A stretch of 64,000 bases of DNA from Streptomyces qinglanensis (lineage in GTDB: Bacteria; Actinomycetota; Actinomycetes; Streptomycetales; Streptomycetaceae), in contig NZ_FOGO01000021.1 of assembly GCF_900111245.1 (NCBI RefSeq), forward strand, positions 1-64,000, given 5' to 3'. The position numbers were made by a program, and so were the translations under genes. Within the stretch, counting starts at the first letter, position 1. The number at the start of each line of letters is the position of its first letter. The notes beneath the pieces were generated by a model, which made no database searches, was not told where the DNA came from, and was given only the letters and a program-made list of their open reading frames with translations. Below, piece by piece: positions 51,770-60,985 of the stretch.

Positions 51770-53491
51770 TCAGTTGTTGACCTTGTCGAAGAAGTCCCCG
51801 ATCTCGCGGAACACGTCCTTCGTGGACTCCCAGAAACTCTTGCCGTCGGCCCACCACTGCGGAGCATCCGTCAGGTTCCAGATCAGCACTCCGGCCACCA
51901 CGAGGATGACGATGAGGAACAGGCACCCCTTGAGGCAGCCCAGCCCCGGGATGCGCATGGGGTTGGCGCTGCGCTGCCGGGGCTCGCGGCGCTGCCGGGG
52001 CTCGCGCGGCGGCCCCCCTTGCCGCGGATCCCGCTGCGGCCGGGGCTCCCGGCCCCTGGGCGGCTGCGGCTCGTAGCGCTGCGGGGGCTGTTGCGCGGGC
52101 GGCTGCTGCCCGTACTGGCCGTACTGCCCCTGCCGGCCGTACTGCTGCCCGTAGTCCTGGCGGCCGGGAGGCGGCGGCGGGGCCTGCCGCTGGGGACGGC
52201 GGCGCAGCGGATCCATGCTGGGGTCGAGCGGCTGGAACTGGGTCTGCTCGTTGCGGTCCCGGGCCGCGCGCAACTGGCTCTCCCACGGGTGGGGGCCGTC
52301 CTGCTGCGGAGCTCCGCCCTGCGGCGGACCGCCCGGAACCGGCGGCATGACCCGGGTGGAGTCGGCACTGCCGCCCTGACCCCCTTGGCCGCCCTGGCCG
52401 TAACCGCCCTGCGGACTGCCGGTCTGCGGCAGCACATTGGTCTCGGCCGACGGGTCGTACGGGCCGGGTGCGCCGTGCGGGCCGCCGGTCTGCGGCAGCA
52501 CGTCGGTCTGCGCCGCGGGATCGTACTGCCCGCCACCCCCCGCCGGGGCGCCGGGCGCGGAACCCGGAACGGGTGCGGGCGCGGGGTCCGGCGCCAGCAG
52601 CGCGGCCACCCCGAGCGCGGCACCGGCGGCCTGCGGCGTGGCCTGGGCGCCGATGCCGCCCGCGACGGCGCGCAGGCCGCGCGCCAGGTTCTCCGCGCTG
52701 GGCCGCTCGTCGGGGTTCTTGCGCAGGCAGTGCTCGATGACCGTCCACAGCGGGTCGGGGAGGTTCGCGGGGCGCTCGGGCTCCTGCGCCAGATGCTGGT
52801 GCAGGACGGCGAGGGCGCTGTCCCCGCTGAACGGCGGATAGCCGCTGACCAGCTCGTACAGCAGGATGCCCGCGCCGTAGACGTCCACCGCCGAGGTCTG
52901 CGGGCGACCCTCGGCCGACTCCGGCGCGACGTAGGCAGGGGTGCCGACGAACTCCTGGGTGCGGGTCAGCCCGGGCGAGTCGGCGAGCCGGGCGATGCCG
53001 AAGTCGGTGAGCATCGGGCGCATGCCGTTCCCGTCCTCGGTGAGCAGGACGTTCGCGGGCTTCAGGTCCCGGTGCACGACGCCGTCGGCGTGGCTGGCGG
53101 CCAGTGCGTCGGCCACCTGTGCGGTGACCAGGCAGGCGGCGATGGGCGAGAACGGGCCGTTCTCCCGCAGGTAGCGATGCAGGTCGGGGCCCTCGACGAG
53201 GTCCATCACGAGCGCCAGCAGATCGCCTTCGACCACGAGGTCGCGGGTTCTGACGATGTTGTGGTGCGTCAGCCGCAGCAGCACGGAGCGCTCCCGCAGG
53301 AAGCGCATCACCACGTCGGGGTCGTTGGCCAGCTCCTCCTTGAGGACCTTGATCGCGACGGTCTCGCCGGGCTGCCCGGCCACCGCCGCCTCCGAGCCCG
53401 CCGTCTCGCGCTGGCGGGCCCGCCAGACGGTGCCCGTGGCGCCGCGCCCCAGCGGCTCTTCGAGCAGGTACTTGCTGCCTACCGGCCGCAC
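51770..53491 (-). CDS. pkaA: Membrane Ser/Thr protein kinase (PkaA-like)
   Basis: A 573-residue kinase. It shows EPLGRGATGTVWRA, Lys in VAIKVLKEEL, VHRDLKPANVLL, DFGIARL and TPAYVAPESAEG. After the kinase domain (about 1-270) is a long Pro/Gln/Gly-rich linker with two TDVLPQTGGP/TNVLPQTGSP near-repeats whose Thr residues look like phosphorylation or FHA-binding sites. It ends with one membrane helix (GCLFLIVILVVAGVLIW) and a 35-residue outside tail. A GTG at 53491 after AGGGAGCG starts it; an ATG seven bases upstream is out of frame. It is divergent from an FHA-domain ATPase. Confidence 0.88.
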   Translation of the reverse strand: MRPVGSKYLLEEPLGRGATGTVWRARQRETAGSEAAVAGQPGETVAIKVLKEELANDPDVVMRFLRERSVLLRLTHHNIVRTRDLVVEGDLLALVMDLVEGPDLHRYLRENGPFSPIAACLVTAQVADALAASHADGVVHRDLKPANVLLTEDGNGMRPMLTDFGIARLADSPGLTRTQEFVGTPAYVAPESAEGRPQTSAVDVYGAGILLYELVSGYPPFSGDSALAVLHQHLAQEPERPANLPDPLWTVIEHCLRKNPDERPSAENLARGLRAVAGGIGAQATPQAAGAALGVAALLAPDPAPAPVPGSAPGAPAGGGGQYDPAAQTDVLPQTGGPHGAPGPYDPSAETNVLPQTGSPQGGYGQGGQGGQGGSADSTRVMPPVPGGPPQGGAPQQDGPHPWESQLRAARDRNEQTQFQPLDPSMDPLRRRPQRQAPPPPPGRQDYGQQYGRQGQYGQYGQQPPAQQPPQRYEPQPPRGREPRPQRDPRQGGPPREPRQRREPRQRSANPMRIPGLGCLKGCLFLIVILVVAGVLIWNLTDAPQWWADGKSFWESTKDVFREIGDFFDKVNN

Positions 53492-53865
53492 GTCATGCGC
53501 TCCCTGGTCTCGTTCTGCAATCCCGCCCACAATAGTGCCGCCGCGCAAGGCGGCGCCGAGGCCCGCACCCGCTCCCGGGCACGCGCGTGCCGGCGCACCG
53601 CACCGGACACGAGCCAGTGCCCGGTGGGCACGCCTGGCCGGACGACTCCCCCGGAAGACGCACGCGGGGTGGCGATGGTTGCGGCGGCGCCGTCGCCCGG
53701 TCAAGATCATCAGCGCGGCAGAATCAGGCGGATGGCCAGGACCGGCTCCGCTGTCGGTCGCGGGTGCGAGTATGCATGCAGTGGTACGGACGATGTGCCG
53801 GCGCGTGAGCGCGGTGGGTGGGCTGCCCGCCGAGCGCGCGGCGCGGACGGGACCTGGAGGCGCAG
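53492..53865. promoter_or_regulatory. Divergent region between pkaA and the FHA-FtsK gene
   Basis: These 374 bp carry the promoters of both genes. A comparatively AT-rich patch near 53700-53790 is the likeliest place. No small gene was seen; the long minus-strand frame through here is an artefact. Confidence 0.4.
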
Positions 53866-56800
53866 ATGCAGATCCGGCTGACTGTCGCGCCGGCGCCACG
53901 TGGCGCGCGCGGCACGGCGGACGCGGGCGGGGGCCGCACGGGACCGGCCGCACACCCCGCCACCCGGCCGCAGTCGGCGCAGCCCCACCCGGCCCAGCCG
54001 GCCGGACAGGCGAACGTACTGGTCACGGCACCGGCGGGCACCGTGCTCTCGGCGGTGACCAGCGCGCTGGCGACCTCGGCCGCGGCAGCGCTGGCCGCCG
54101 CGCCCTCCGCGTCCGGCCCGTCCGGGGGTTCCGGACCCTCCGGGGGTGAGGCGGCGGGCCAGGAGGAGGCCGCGCAGGAGCCGGTGGTCGTCTACGCCGG
54201 GACCCGGCGGCTCGACCCGCACCGCCAGATCATCGGCGAGCCCCCGCTGCTGGACGGCGCGCTCATCTCTCTGCACGCCCCCGTCGCTCCTGCCGCGCTC
54301 CCCGCGCACGGCGCCGCCGTCACGGCACTGACGGCGTACGGCTCGGCCCGAGCCCGGCTGCACGTCACCGGCGGCCCCGACGCGGGCGGCATCCACCTGC
54401 TGCAGGGCGGCACGGTCCACCTCGGGCGCTCCGCGGAGGCCGACGTCCCGCTGGACGACCCCGACGTCTCCCGGCTGCACTGCGCCGTCACCGTGACCGA
54501 CGGCGGCACGGTCACCGTCACCGACCTCGGCTCCACCAACGGCACCACGGTCGACGGCGCTCCGGTCGGCCGGCAGCCCGTCCTGCTGCGCCCCGGCGCC
54601 ACGCTGCGCATCGGCGAGACGACCGTCCGGCTGGAGGCCGCCGCCCGCACCGGCCCGCACGCGGACGCCGCCGGGGCGGATCCGTCCGCGTCCGGCCAAG
54701 ACGCGCCGCTGGCCCTGCCCACGGCGCCGGACGGCGAGGGACGGCTCCGCCTCGCCCCCCTCGCCCCCGAGCGGCCCGCCGGGGTCGGCGCCGCCGCCGG
54801 ACCGGGCACGGGGACGGGCACGGGCGCGGGCGCGGGGACGGCCGCATCCGGCGACGTGCCCGGTCCCCGCGAGGGCTCCGGCCGAGGGACCGAGCACTGG
54901 GGTACGGGAGACGGCCCGGGCCGCTCCGCGCACTCCTACGCACCGGCGTCCGGCGGCCCCTTCCCCGGGGCCGGCATGACGCACAGCGCGGGCCTCGTAC
55001 CACCCGGCGGCCCCGATGCCGGTGCCGCCCGACCGGCGGCGGACGGCGGGGAGGCCGCGGCCCGCAGAAGCCGGGGACTGAGTGCCTGGGCACGGCGCCT
55101 CACGGCCCGCGCGGAGCCCGCCGGGCCCGGCGCGGCGCCCGGCGGCGGATCGCGGCACCCCGACCCGGACCCGCACGGGCCGACGCGCTACGGCTCCGGC
55201 ACCGCGAGCGGCTACGCGGCGCACCCGGCCGAGGGCTTCGGGAACCGTCAGGAGGCCGCAGCCGACAGCCTGTCCACGCCGCCCGGCAGTGCGAAGCGCT
55301 GGCCGGACCCGGCCTCGGTGCTGCTGAGCGCCCTGGGCCCGGGCCCTCGGCTGTGGGAGCGGGGCCCGGACCATCCGGACGCGCTGACGGTGCGGCTCGG
55401 CATCGCGCACCGCAGCGGCGGGCACGGCGATGCGGTCACCGCCGACCTGCGCCGGGCGGGCGCGCTCGGGCTGGCGGGACCACGGGCGCGGCTGGCCGGA
55501 CTGGCACGGTCCGTGCTCGCGCAGTTGACGGCCCTGCACGGGCCCAGCGCACTGGAGGTCGTCCTGCTGTCGGCCGACCCGGCGCGCAGCGCCCGGGAGC
55601 GGCAGCAGGAGTGGGCGTGGCTCGGCTGGCTGCCCCATCTGCGTCCGGCGCACGGCCAGGACTGCGGGCTGCTGACGGCCTACGACCACGACCAGGCGGC
55701 CGCGCGCACCGCGGAGCTGGTACGGCGGCTGGAGGCCCAGGGCTCGGCCCCCCGCCGCGCGGGCGCCCGCGGCCCCGCCGCGGTCGTGGTGGTGGACGGC
55801 GACCCCGGATCCGCGGAGCTGCGCGCGTGCGCGGCCCGGCTGGCGCGGGAGGGCCCGGCCGCGGGTATCCATCTGCTCTGCCTGGCCGAGACGCCGCCCG
55901 CCAGTCCGTCCTCGCCCCTGACCGCGACCCTCGAAGCGGCGAACGACGCCTGCCCCGGGTTCGCCGAGTGCGGCACGGTGGCGCTGCTGAGCGGCGACGT
56001 CGCCACGGCGGTCAAGGTCCTGCACCCCGCCCGCCGGGCCGCACCGCACGGCACCCCGGAGAGTCCGGACGGACCGGCCGATCGGACCGGACGGACCGGC
56101 GGCCGGGACGGGCAGGCCGCACGGGACGACGGGCGGAACGGCGGACAGGACGCATACGCTCCCCGGGACGCACACGCTCCCCGGGACGGACACAGCGCCC
56201 CGGCGCGCGGACAGAAGCGGCAGGACGGCGGCCGGGACCCGGCTCCTGCCGGGGCGGCGCCTGCGGCTCCCGGCGGAGAAGCTGCGCTCCGCGGAGAAGC
56301 CGCGGCTCCCGGCGGGGAACCGCAGGACAGGCCCGGACCGGCCGCGGCGGGAGGCGCCCCGGGGGCGCCGGGCGGGCCCGTGGCCACCGTGGACGCGGTG
56401 TCGGCGGCGTGGGCCGAGCGGTTCGCCCGGGCGCTGGCCCCGCTGCGGGAACCGGAGGGCACGGGGGCCGACACCTCGGCGGCCCCGACCGTGACCCTGC
56501 CGGAGCAGTGCCGGCTGCTGGAGGAGCTGGGGCTGGCCCGGGCGACCCCGGCCGCGCTGCTCGCCCGCTGGTCGGAGCGGGCCGCCGTCACGGGCCGGGT
56601 CCCGCTGGTGTTCGGTGCCGGTCCGCACGGACCGCTGGAGGCCGACCTCTCGGACCTGTCGGCGCTGCCCGCCGGGATGGCACCCGCCGTCCCCGAGGGC
56701 GACTCCGGCGGAGCGGGCCGCGCCCTGCCGGGGCACGCCTTCGTCAGCGGCGGCCCCGGATCCGGCAAGACCGAACTGCTCCGCTCGCTGGCGGCCTCCC

Positions 56801-58227
56801 TCGCCGCCGGGGAACGCCCGGACCGGCTCGCGCTGGTGCTGGTGGACGGCGCGGGTGCGGACGCCGGGGACGGGCTGCGGGTGTGCGAGGAACTGCCGCA
56901 CACCACCGCGCGGCTGACGGCGGGCGACCCGGTGCGGATGCGGCAGTTCGCGCAGTCGCTGAGCGCCGAGCTGAAGCGGCGGGCCGAGCTGATCGGTGAC
57001 GAGAGCAGCTTCGAGGAGTATGTGCGGTCGGCCGCCCGCCCCTCCGGACGGGTGGTGGCGCCGCGGCAGGCGCCGGAGCGGGGACCGGTACGGGAGGCGG
57101 CCGCCGAGCCGCGGGCCGGGGAGGACGTGCAGGTCCCGGCCCCCGCCCGGGCGCCCGAGGAGCGGGCTGCCGTGGCCGCCCAGCGGCCCCGGGGGCACGG
57201 CGGCGGAGCCCCGGAGGACCGCGCCGCAGGCGGGAGCGGAGCCCAGGGCGGCGGAAGGCCCGGAGCCGGAGGCGGCGGAGGGCTGGAGGCGCTGCCGCAG
57301 CAGGCCGGAGCACCTGACGAGCCCGTCGGGGCGCTCTCCGCGGCCGAGGGCGGGGCGGCCCGGCGGCCGGACCCGGGCGACCGGTCCGGCCAGGCCGGCA
57401 CCGGCGGAGCCCCGGAGCCCGAGCCGGACGGCACCCGGCGCACGCTCCGGCTGCGGCGCACCGACCCGCGGCCCGGGGACCGGCTCCCCGCGGACGCGGA
57501 ACCGGGTACGGAGGCGGCATCCCGCGCCGAGGCAGCCCGGGCCGAGGCGTCCCGTACGGAAGGATCCCGCGCCGAAGGGCCCCGTGCTGCGGCGTCCCGC
57601 AGCGATTCCCGGTATGCCGAGGGGCAGGACGGCGACGCCGCGGCGCCCTCGCTGACCTCGCCCTCCCCGCTGGGCCCCGGCGGCGTGCCGCCCCGGCTCG
57701 TGGTGCTGGTGGACGACTTCGACACGCTGGTCGACCCGGCGCTGGGCAACCCCGGCCGCCCCGCGGCCGGTTCGGTGGTCCGGGCGCTGGAGGCGGTGGC
57801 CCGGGCGGGGAGCCGGCTCGGCGTGCATGTGATCGCGGCGACCGGCCGCGCCGACCGGACGGTGCACACGGCACCGGCCCGTACGGCGGCGCTGCACGTG
57901 GAGCTGACCGGCGGCGAACGCGGCGCGGAGGGCACCCCGCGCGGCCGGGGCACGCTGACGCTGCGTCAGCGCCGGGGCCCGGAGGGCACCGTGGTCGGCG
58001 GAGTGCCGGTCGCCTTCCAGGCGGGCCGGGTCACCGGCCGGATCCCCCGGACGGCGACACTGCGGCCCACGGTGGTGCCGTTGGACTGGGCGCGCGCCGG
58101 GGATCCGCCCGCGCGCCGCCAGGTGCGGGAGCTGGGCAACGGGCCGACCGATCTGGCGCTGCTGGCCAGCGCGATGGAGCGGGCGGCCCGCCAGGTGGCT
58201 CCGGGAGCCGCATCGGGCCCGGCGTAG
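53866..58227 (+). CDS. FHA domain-FtsK/SpoIIIE-like ATPase
   Basis: A 1453-residue protein. An N-terminal region (1-150) resembles the ubiquitin-like segments of EssC-type proteins. An FHA domain follows at about 175-255 (VHLGRSAEADVP, SRLHCAV, DLGSTNGTTVDG). A degenerate ATPase-like region is near 480-700. The only clear Walker A is VSGGPGSGKTELLRSLA (about 960), and Walker B is VVLVDDFDTLVDP (about 1280). Between them about 200 residues (1065-1265) are disordered Ala/Arg/Glu/Pro-rich sequence, unusual within an ATPase core. The FHA domain would bind phospho-Thr made by the divergent kinase genes. The ATG at 53866 follows GGAGG. It is not accompanied by type VII secretion genes. Confidence 0.85.
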   Translation: MQIRLTVAPAPRGARGTADAGGGRTGPAAHPATRPQSAQPHPAQPAGQANVLVTAPAGTVLSAVTSALATSAAAALAAAPSASGPSGGSGPSGGEAAGQEEAAQEPVVVYAGTRRLDPHRQIIGEPPLLDGALISLHAPVAPAALPAHGAAVTALTAYGSARARLHVTGGPDAGGIHLLQGGTVHLGRSAEADVPLDDPDVSRLHCAVTVTDGGTVTVTDLGSTNGTTVDGAPVGRQPVLLRPGATLRIGETTVRLEAAARTGPHADAAGADPSASGQDAPLALPTAPDGEGRLRLAPLAPERPAGVGAAAGPGTGTGTGAGAGTAASGDVPGPREGSGRGTEHWGTGDGPGRSAHSYAPASGGPFPGAGMTHSAGLVPPGGPDAGAARPAADGGEAAARRSRGLSAWARRLTARAEPAGPGAAPGGGSRHPDPDPHGPTRYGSGTASGYAAHPAEGFGNRQEAAADSLSTPPGSAKRWPDPASVLLSALGPGPRLWERGPDHPDALTVRLGIAHRSGGHGDAVTADLRRAGALGLAGPRARLAGLARSVLAQLTALHGPSALEVVLLSADPARSARERQQEWAWLGWLPHLRPAHGQDCGLLTAYDHDQAAARTAELVRRLEAQGSAPRRAGARGPAAVVVVDGDPGSAELRACAARLAREGPAAGIHLLCLAETPPASPSSPLTATLEAANDACPGFAECGTVALLSGDVATAVKVLHPARRAAPHGTPESPDGPADRTGRTGGRDGQAARDDGRNGGQDAYAPRDAHAPRDGHSAPARGQKRQDGGRDPAPAGAAPAAPGGEAALRGEAAAPGGEPQDRPGPAAAGGAPGAPGGPVATVDAVSAAWAERFARALAPLREPEGTGADTSAAPTVTLPEQCRLLEELGLARATPAALLARWSERAAVTGRVPLVFGAGPHGPLEADLSDLSALPAGMAPAVPEGDSGGAGRALPGHAFVSGGPGSGKTELLRSLAASLAAGERPDRLALVLVDGAGADAGDGLRVCEELPHTTARLTAGDPVRMRQFAQSLSAELKRRAELIGDESSFEEYVRSAARPSGRVVAPRQAPERGPVREAAAEPRAGEDVQVPAPARAPEERAAVAAQRPRGHGGGAPEDRAAGGSGAQGGGRPGAGGGGGLEALPQQAGAPDEPVGALSAAEGGAARRPDPGDRSGQAGTGGAPEPEPDGTRRTLRLRRTDPRPGDRLPADAEPGTEAASRAEAARAEASRTEGSRAEGPRAAASRSDSRYAEGQDGDAAAPSLTSPSPLGPGGVPPRLVVLVDDFDTLVDPALGNPGRPAAGSVVRALEAVARAGSRLGVHVIAATGRADRTVHTAPARTAALHVELTGGERGAEGTPRGRGTLTLRQRRGPEGTVVGGVPVAFQAGRVTGRIPRTATLRPTVVPLDWARAGDPPARRQVRELGNGPTDLALLASAMERAARQVAPGAASGPA

Positions 58228-58355
58228 GCGCGTGCGCCCGGCGAAGGCGCATCGGCACAGGCGCATCGGGCCCGGCGTAGGCGCGTGCGCCCGGCGAAGG
58301 CGCATCGGCACAGGCGCATCGGGCCCGGCGCAGGCACAGTGCGCCCGGCGACGGG
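58210..58355. repeat. 53-bp tandem repeat over the FHA-FtsK stop
   Basis: A 53-bp unit starts at 58210 and recurs at 58263 and, diverging, at 58316. The first copy contains the TAG stop codon of the FHA-FtsK gene (58225-58227), and the second contains the same TAG, so the gene end has been duplicated. Confidence 0.95.
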
Positions 58356-58382
58356 CGGATCTCCGGGGCGGCCGTCTGCCCG

Positions 58383-59015
58383 TCACCCGGCCCCCGCCCC
58401 GCCGTCGATCCGCGACCGCTCCCACGTGGCCGACGCGCCGTCCGTGCCGGACGCACCCTCGGGCACGGCGGCGGCGGACCGGCCGGCGGCGGCGGACCGG
58501 CCGGAGGCAGCGGACCGGCCGGACGCGGCGGTCCCGGCGTGCCCGGTCACCCGGGCTGGTCCCCGCATGCCGGAGAAGACCAGGGTGCGCGTCCCCCAGA
58601 AGCGGACGGCGGTCCCCAGCACCAGACCCACTCCGGCGCCGGAGACGACGTCGGCGAGGGTGGAGGTCAGTCCCAACACCTGCCGGGAGACACCGAGGCA
58701 GCCGAGCTGCACGGCCCCGCCCGCCGCGTTGACCAGGACGAAGACGCCGAACCTCCGCCAGCCTCCGGTCACCCGGCGGCCGCGCAGCCGGTAGGGGCCC
58801 AGCGCGTTGCCGGTGTAGGCGACGGCGACGCCCGCCACGAAGGACAGGGCCTTGGCGTACATCGGATCCATCCCGACAGGGCCGCGCAGCCAGAGGAAGC
58901 CGCCGAGGTCGGCGAGGAAGGCGAAGACACCGACGGCGGCGAACCCGGCGAGCTCCGCGCAGAAGGCGCGGAGCCGCGGCGGCAGCCGGGAGGCGGGGGC
59001 GCTCCGCGCCCTCAC
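58383..59015 (-). CDS. GtrA-like polyprenol-glycan flippase family protein
   Basis: A 210-residue protein with four hydrophobic segments matching GtrA (FCAELAGFAAVGVFAFLADLGG, KALSFVAGVAVAYTGNALG, RFGVFVLVNAAGGAVQLG, SGAGVGLVLGTAVRFWGTRTLVFSG). The family is proposed to move polyprenyl-linked sugars across the membrane. The C-terminal 50 residues are Ala/Gly/Ser-rich with SGRSAA repeats. The GTG at 59015 follows GGAGGGG. It lies at the end of the arabinose-lipid gene group and may flip its product. Confidence 0.85.
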   Translation of the reverse strand: MRARSAPASRLPPRLRAFCAELAGFAAVGVFAFLADLGGFLWLRGPVGMDPMYAKALSFVAGVAVAYTGNALGPYRLRGRRVTGGWRRFGVFVLVNAAGGAVQLGCLGVSRQVLGLTSTLADVVSGAGVGLVLGTAVRFWGTRTLVFSGMRGPARVTGHAGTAASGRSAASGRSAAAGRSAAAVPEGASGTDGASATWERSRIDGGAGAG

Positions 59016-59155
59016 GGCGCGGCCCCTCCGCCCCCCGGCCCCTCGGACGCGCACGGCTCCGGCCTCGCCGACGCGCACGGCTCCGGACCGCCAGGACACA
59101 CCCGGTTCCGGGCGCGCCGACGCGCACGGCTCCGGAGCTCGCGGACGCGCACGGT

Positions 59156-60241
59156 CTACATCCCCGCGACCGACAGCCCGTACAGCGCGGCCCAGCACAG
59201 TGCGGTGACCGCCAGCGGACGGTCGCGCAGCAGGACGTCCTCGGGGGAGCCGGACGCACCGCGGTCGGTGAAGACGGCGTACCGCAGCACCGCCAGGATC
59301 AGCGGCACCATGGAGAGCTGCCGGCACAGTGTGGCCCCGGCGCCGGTGCCGTCCTCCAGCGCCCACAGGCAGTAGGCGAGCACTGCGGCTCCGGCGGCGA
59401 GCTGCCAGACGAAGCGCAGGTAGCCGACGGTGTACTCGCGCAGCAGTGCCCGGGTGCCCCCCTCGCCCTCGCCCATCAGCAGCGCCTCCGAGTAGCGCTT
59501 GCCCGCCACCATGAACAGGGCGCCGAACCCGGCGGTGATCAGGAACCAGCGGGAGAGCGGAATACCGAGCGCCAGCCCACCGGACATCGCGCGCATCACG
59601 AACCCGGCGGTCACCACGGCCAGGTCGACCACCAGGACGCGCTTGAGCCGCAGGCAGTAGGCGATCTGCATGACCACGTAGCCCGCGAGCAGCGCCGCGG
59701 TCCCGGTGTTGCACAGCAGCGCGGCGGCCGTGGTGGAGGCCAGGGCGAGGACGGTGCCGAGGGCGTAGGCGAGGGGCACCGGCACGGTTCCGGCCGCGAC
59801 GGGGCGGCGGCACTTGTCGGGGTGGGCCCGGTCGGCCTCCGCGTCGCGGGCGTCGTTGAGCAGGTAGACGGCCGCCGCTGCCGCGGTGAACAGGGCGAAG
59901 ACGAGGGCGAGCGCGAGGACCGTGTGCACCGCTGCCAGCTCCCCGGCGGCGGCGGGCGCCGCGAGGACGAGGAGGTTCTTCACCCACTGGCGGGGCCGTA
60001 CGGTCAGCAGCAGTCCGCCGGGGAGGGTCCCGGCGAACCCGGTCGGCCGCCCGGTGGCCGGGGCGGCGCGAACGGCGAGGCGCGGCTCGGAAGCCGGTCC
60101 CGCGGTCGGTCCCGCGGTCGGTCCCGCGCTCTGCTCGGCTGCCGGCTCCGCCGTCTGCCCGGCGGTCTGCTCGGCGCCGGGACCCGCGGCCCCGGCGGAC
60201 CGGTGCCCGGGGGAGCCGGCCAGCGTGGAGCGTTCGGTCAT
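59156..60241 (-). CDS. Decaprenyl-phosphate phosphoribosyltransferase (UbiA family)
   Basis: A 361-residue integral membrane prenyltransferase resembling mycobacterial Rv3806c. The first 80 residues are a disordered tail with AGPTAGPTAGPA repeats; then LTVRPRQWVKNLLVLAAP, the Asp-rich motif YLLNDARDAEADRAHPDK, KRVLVVDLAVVTAGFVMRAM and VAGKRYSEALLMGEG. It moves phosphoribose from PRPP to a polyprenyl phosphate, giving decaprenylphosphoryl-5-phosphoribose. The ATG at 60241 overlaps the end of the PAP2 gene (ATGA), so the two are coupled. Confidence 0.9.
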   Translation of the reverse strand: MTERSTLAGSPGHRSAGAAGPGAEQTAGQTAEPAAEQSAGPTAGPTAGPASEPRLAVRAAPATGRPTGFAGTLPGGLLLTVRPRQWVKNLLVLAAPAAAGELAAVHTVLALALVFALFTAAAAAVYLLNDARDAEADRAHPDKCRRPVAAGTVPVPLAYALGTVLALASTTAAALLCNTGTAALLAGYVVMQIAYCLRLKRVLVVDLAVVTAGFVMRAMSGGLALGIPLSRWFLITAGFGALFMVAGKRYSEALLMGEGEGGTRALLREYTVGYLRFVWQLAAGAAVLAYCLWALEDGTGAGATLCRQLSMVPLILAVLRYAVFTDRGASGSPEDVLLRDRPLAVTALCWAALYGLSVAGM

Positions 60242-60834
60242 CCGACCGCCCCCTCCGCGTTCCGCGCCCCCTCCGCGTTCCGCGCTGCCGCAGCGGGGCC
60301 GGGCACGACCTGCGACGGTGCACCCTCCGGCCGGGCGGCCGCACCCAGCCGGACGACCAGCGCGCCCAGCGCCGCGCCCGCCACCACGTCCGAGGGGTAG
60401 TGCACACCGGCGACCAGCCGGGAGACGCAGATCAGCGCGGCCAGCGCGGCCAGCGGCGTCCCCAGCCGCAGTCCGCCCAGGGCCAGCGCCGCAGCACCGG
60501 AGGAGGCGGCGTGCGAACTGGGGAAGGAGTGCCGCCCGGCCGTCCGTACGAGCGGGGCGCGGCCCGCCGGCTCGGGGCGCGGGCGGCGCACGACCCGCTT
60601 GATCCCCATGCTGGCCAGATGCGCGGCACCCACGAGCCCGGTGCCCCGGAGCCAGCGCTCCCGCTGCGTACGGTCCGTGGCGGCGCCGGCGAGTCCGACC
60701 AGCAGCCAGACGGCCGCGTGCTCCCCGCTCCAGGACAGCGCGCGGGCGGCGCCGGCCACGCGGGCGTCGGCCGCGCAGTCGCCCAGAGCGCACAACAGCC
60801 GCCGCTCCCACTGTCGTACCGCTTTCGCTGCCAC
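60238..60834 (-). CDS. PAP2 phosphatase (decaprenylphosphoryl-5-phosphoribose phosphatase-like)
   Basis: A 198-residue membrane phosphatase. The three PAP2 motifs are present: KRVVRRPRP, RHSFPSSHAAS and SRLVAGVHYPSDVVAG. It would remove the 5-phosphate made by the UbiA enzyme encoded next, as proposed for Rv3807c. A repeat RNAEGARNAEGA lies near the C-terminus. GTG start at 60834. Confidence 0.9.
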   Translation of the reverse strand: MAAKAVRQWERRLLCALGDCAADARVAGAARALSWSGEHAAVWLLVGLAGAATDRTQRERWLRGTGLVGAAHLASMGIKRVVRRPRPEPAGRAPLVRTAGRHSFPSSHAASSGAAALALGGLRLGTPLAALAALICVSRLVAGVHYPSDVVAGAALGALVVRLGAAARPEGAPSQVVPGPAAAARNAEGARNAEGAVG

Positions 60835-60985
60835 GCTCCGACTCTGCCGCGCCAGGCGCCGCCGCAGGCCGAGCCGCGACCCGACACACGCCGTTTCACC
60901 CTTTCAGCGACCTTTGGACGACACCGGCGAGGTCTCCGGCACAGCCTCCCCTGCCGGGCATTTCCTGGCGCTTACCGTCACGTCC

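Noticed and set aside
53710..59259. Very long minus-strand frame of 1849 codons across the FHA-FtsK gene
   Set aside because: It is antisense to a gene with clear domains and has biased Arg/Gly/Ala composition and no recognisable domain except in the short real GtrA part; typical of GC-rich antisense frames.
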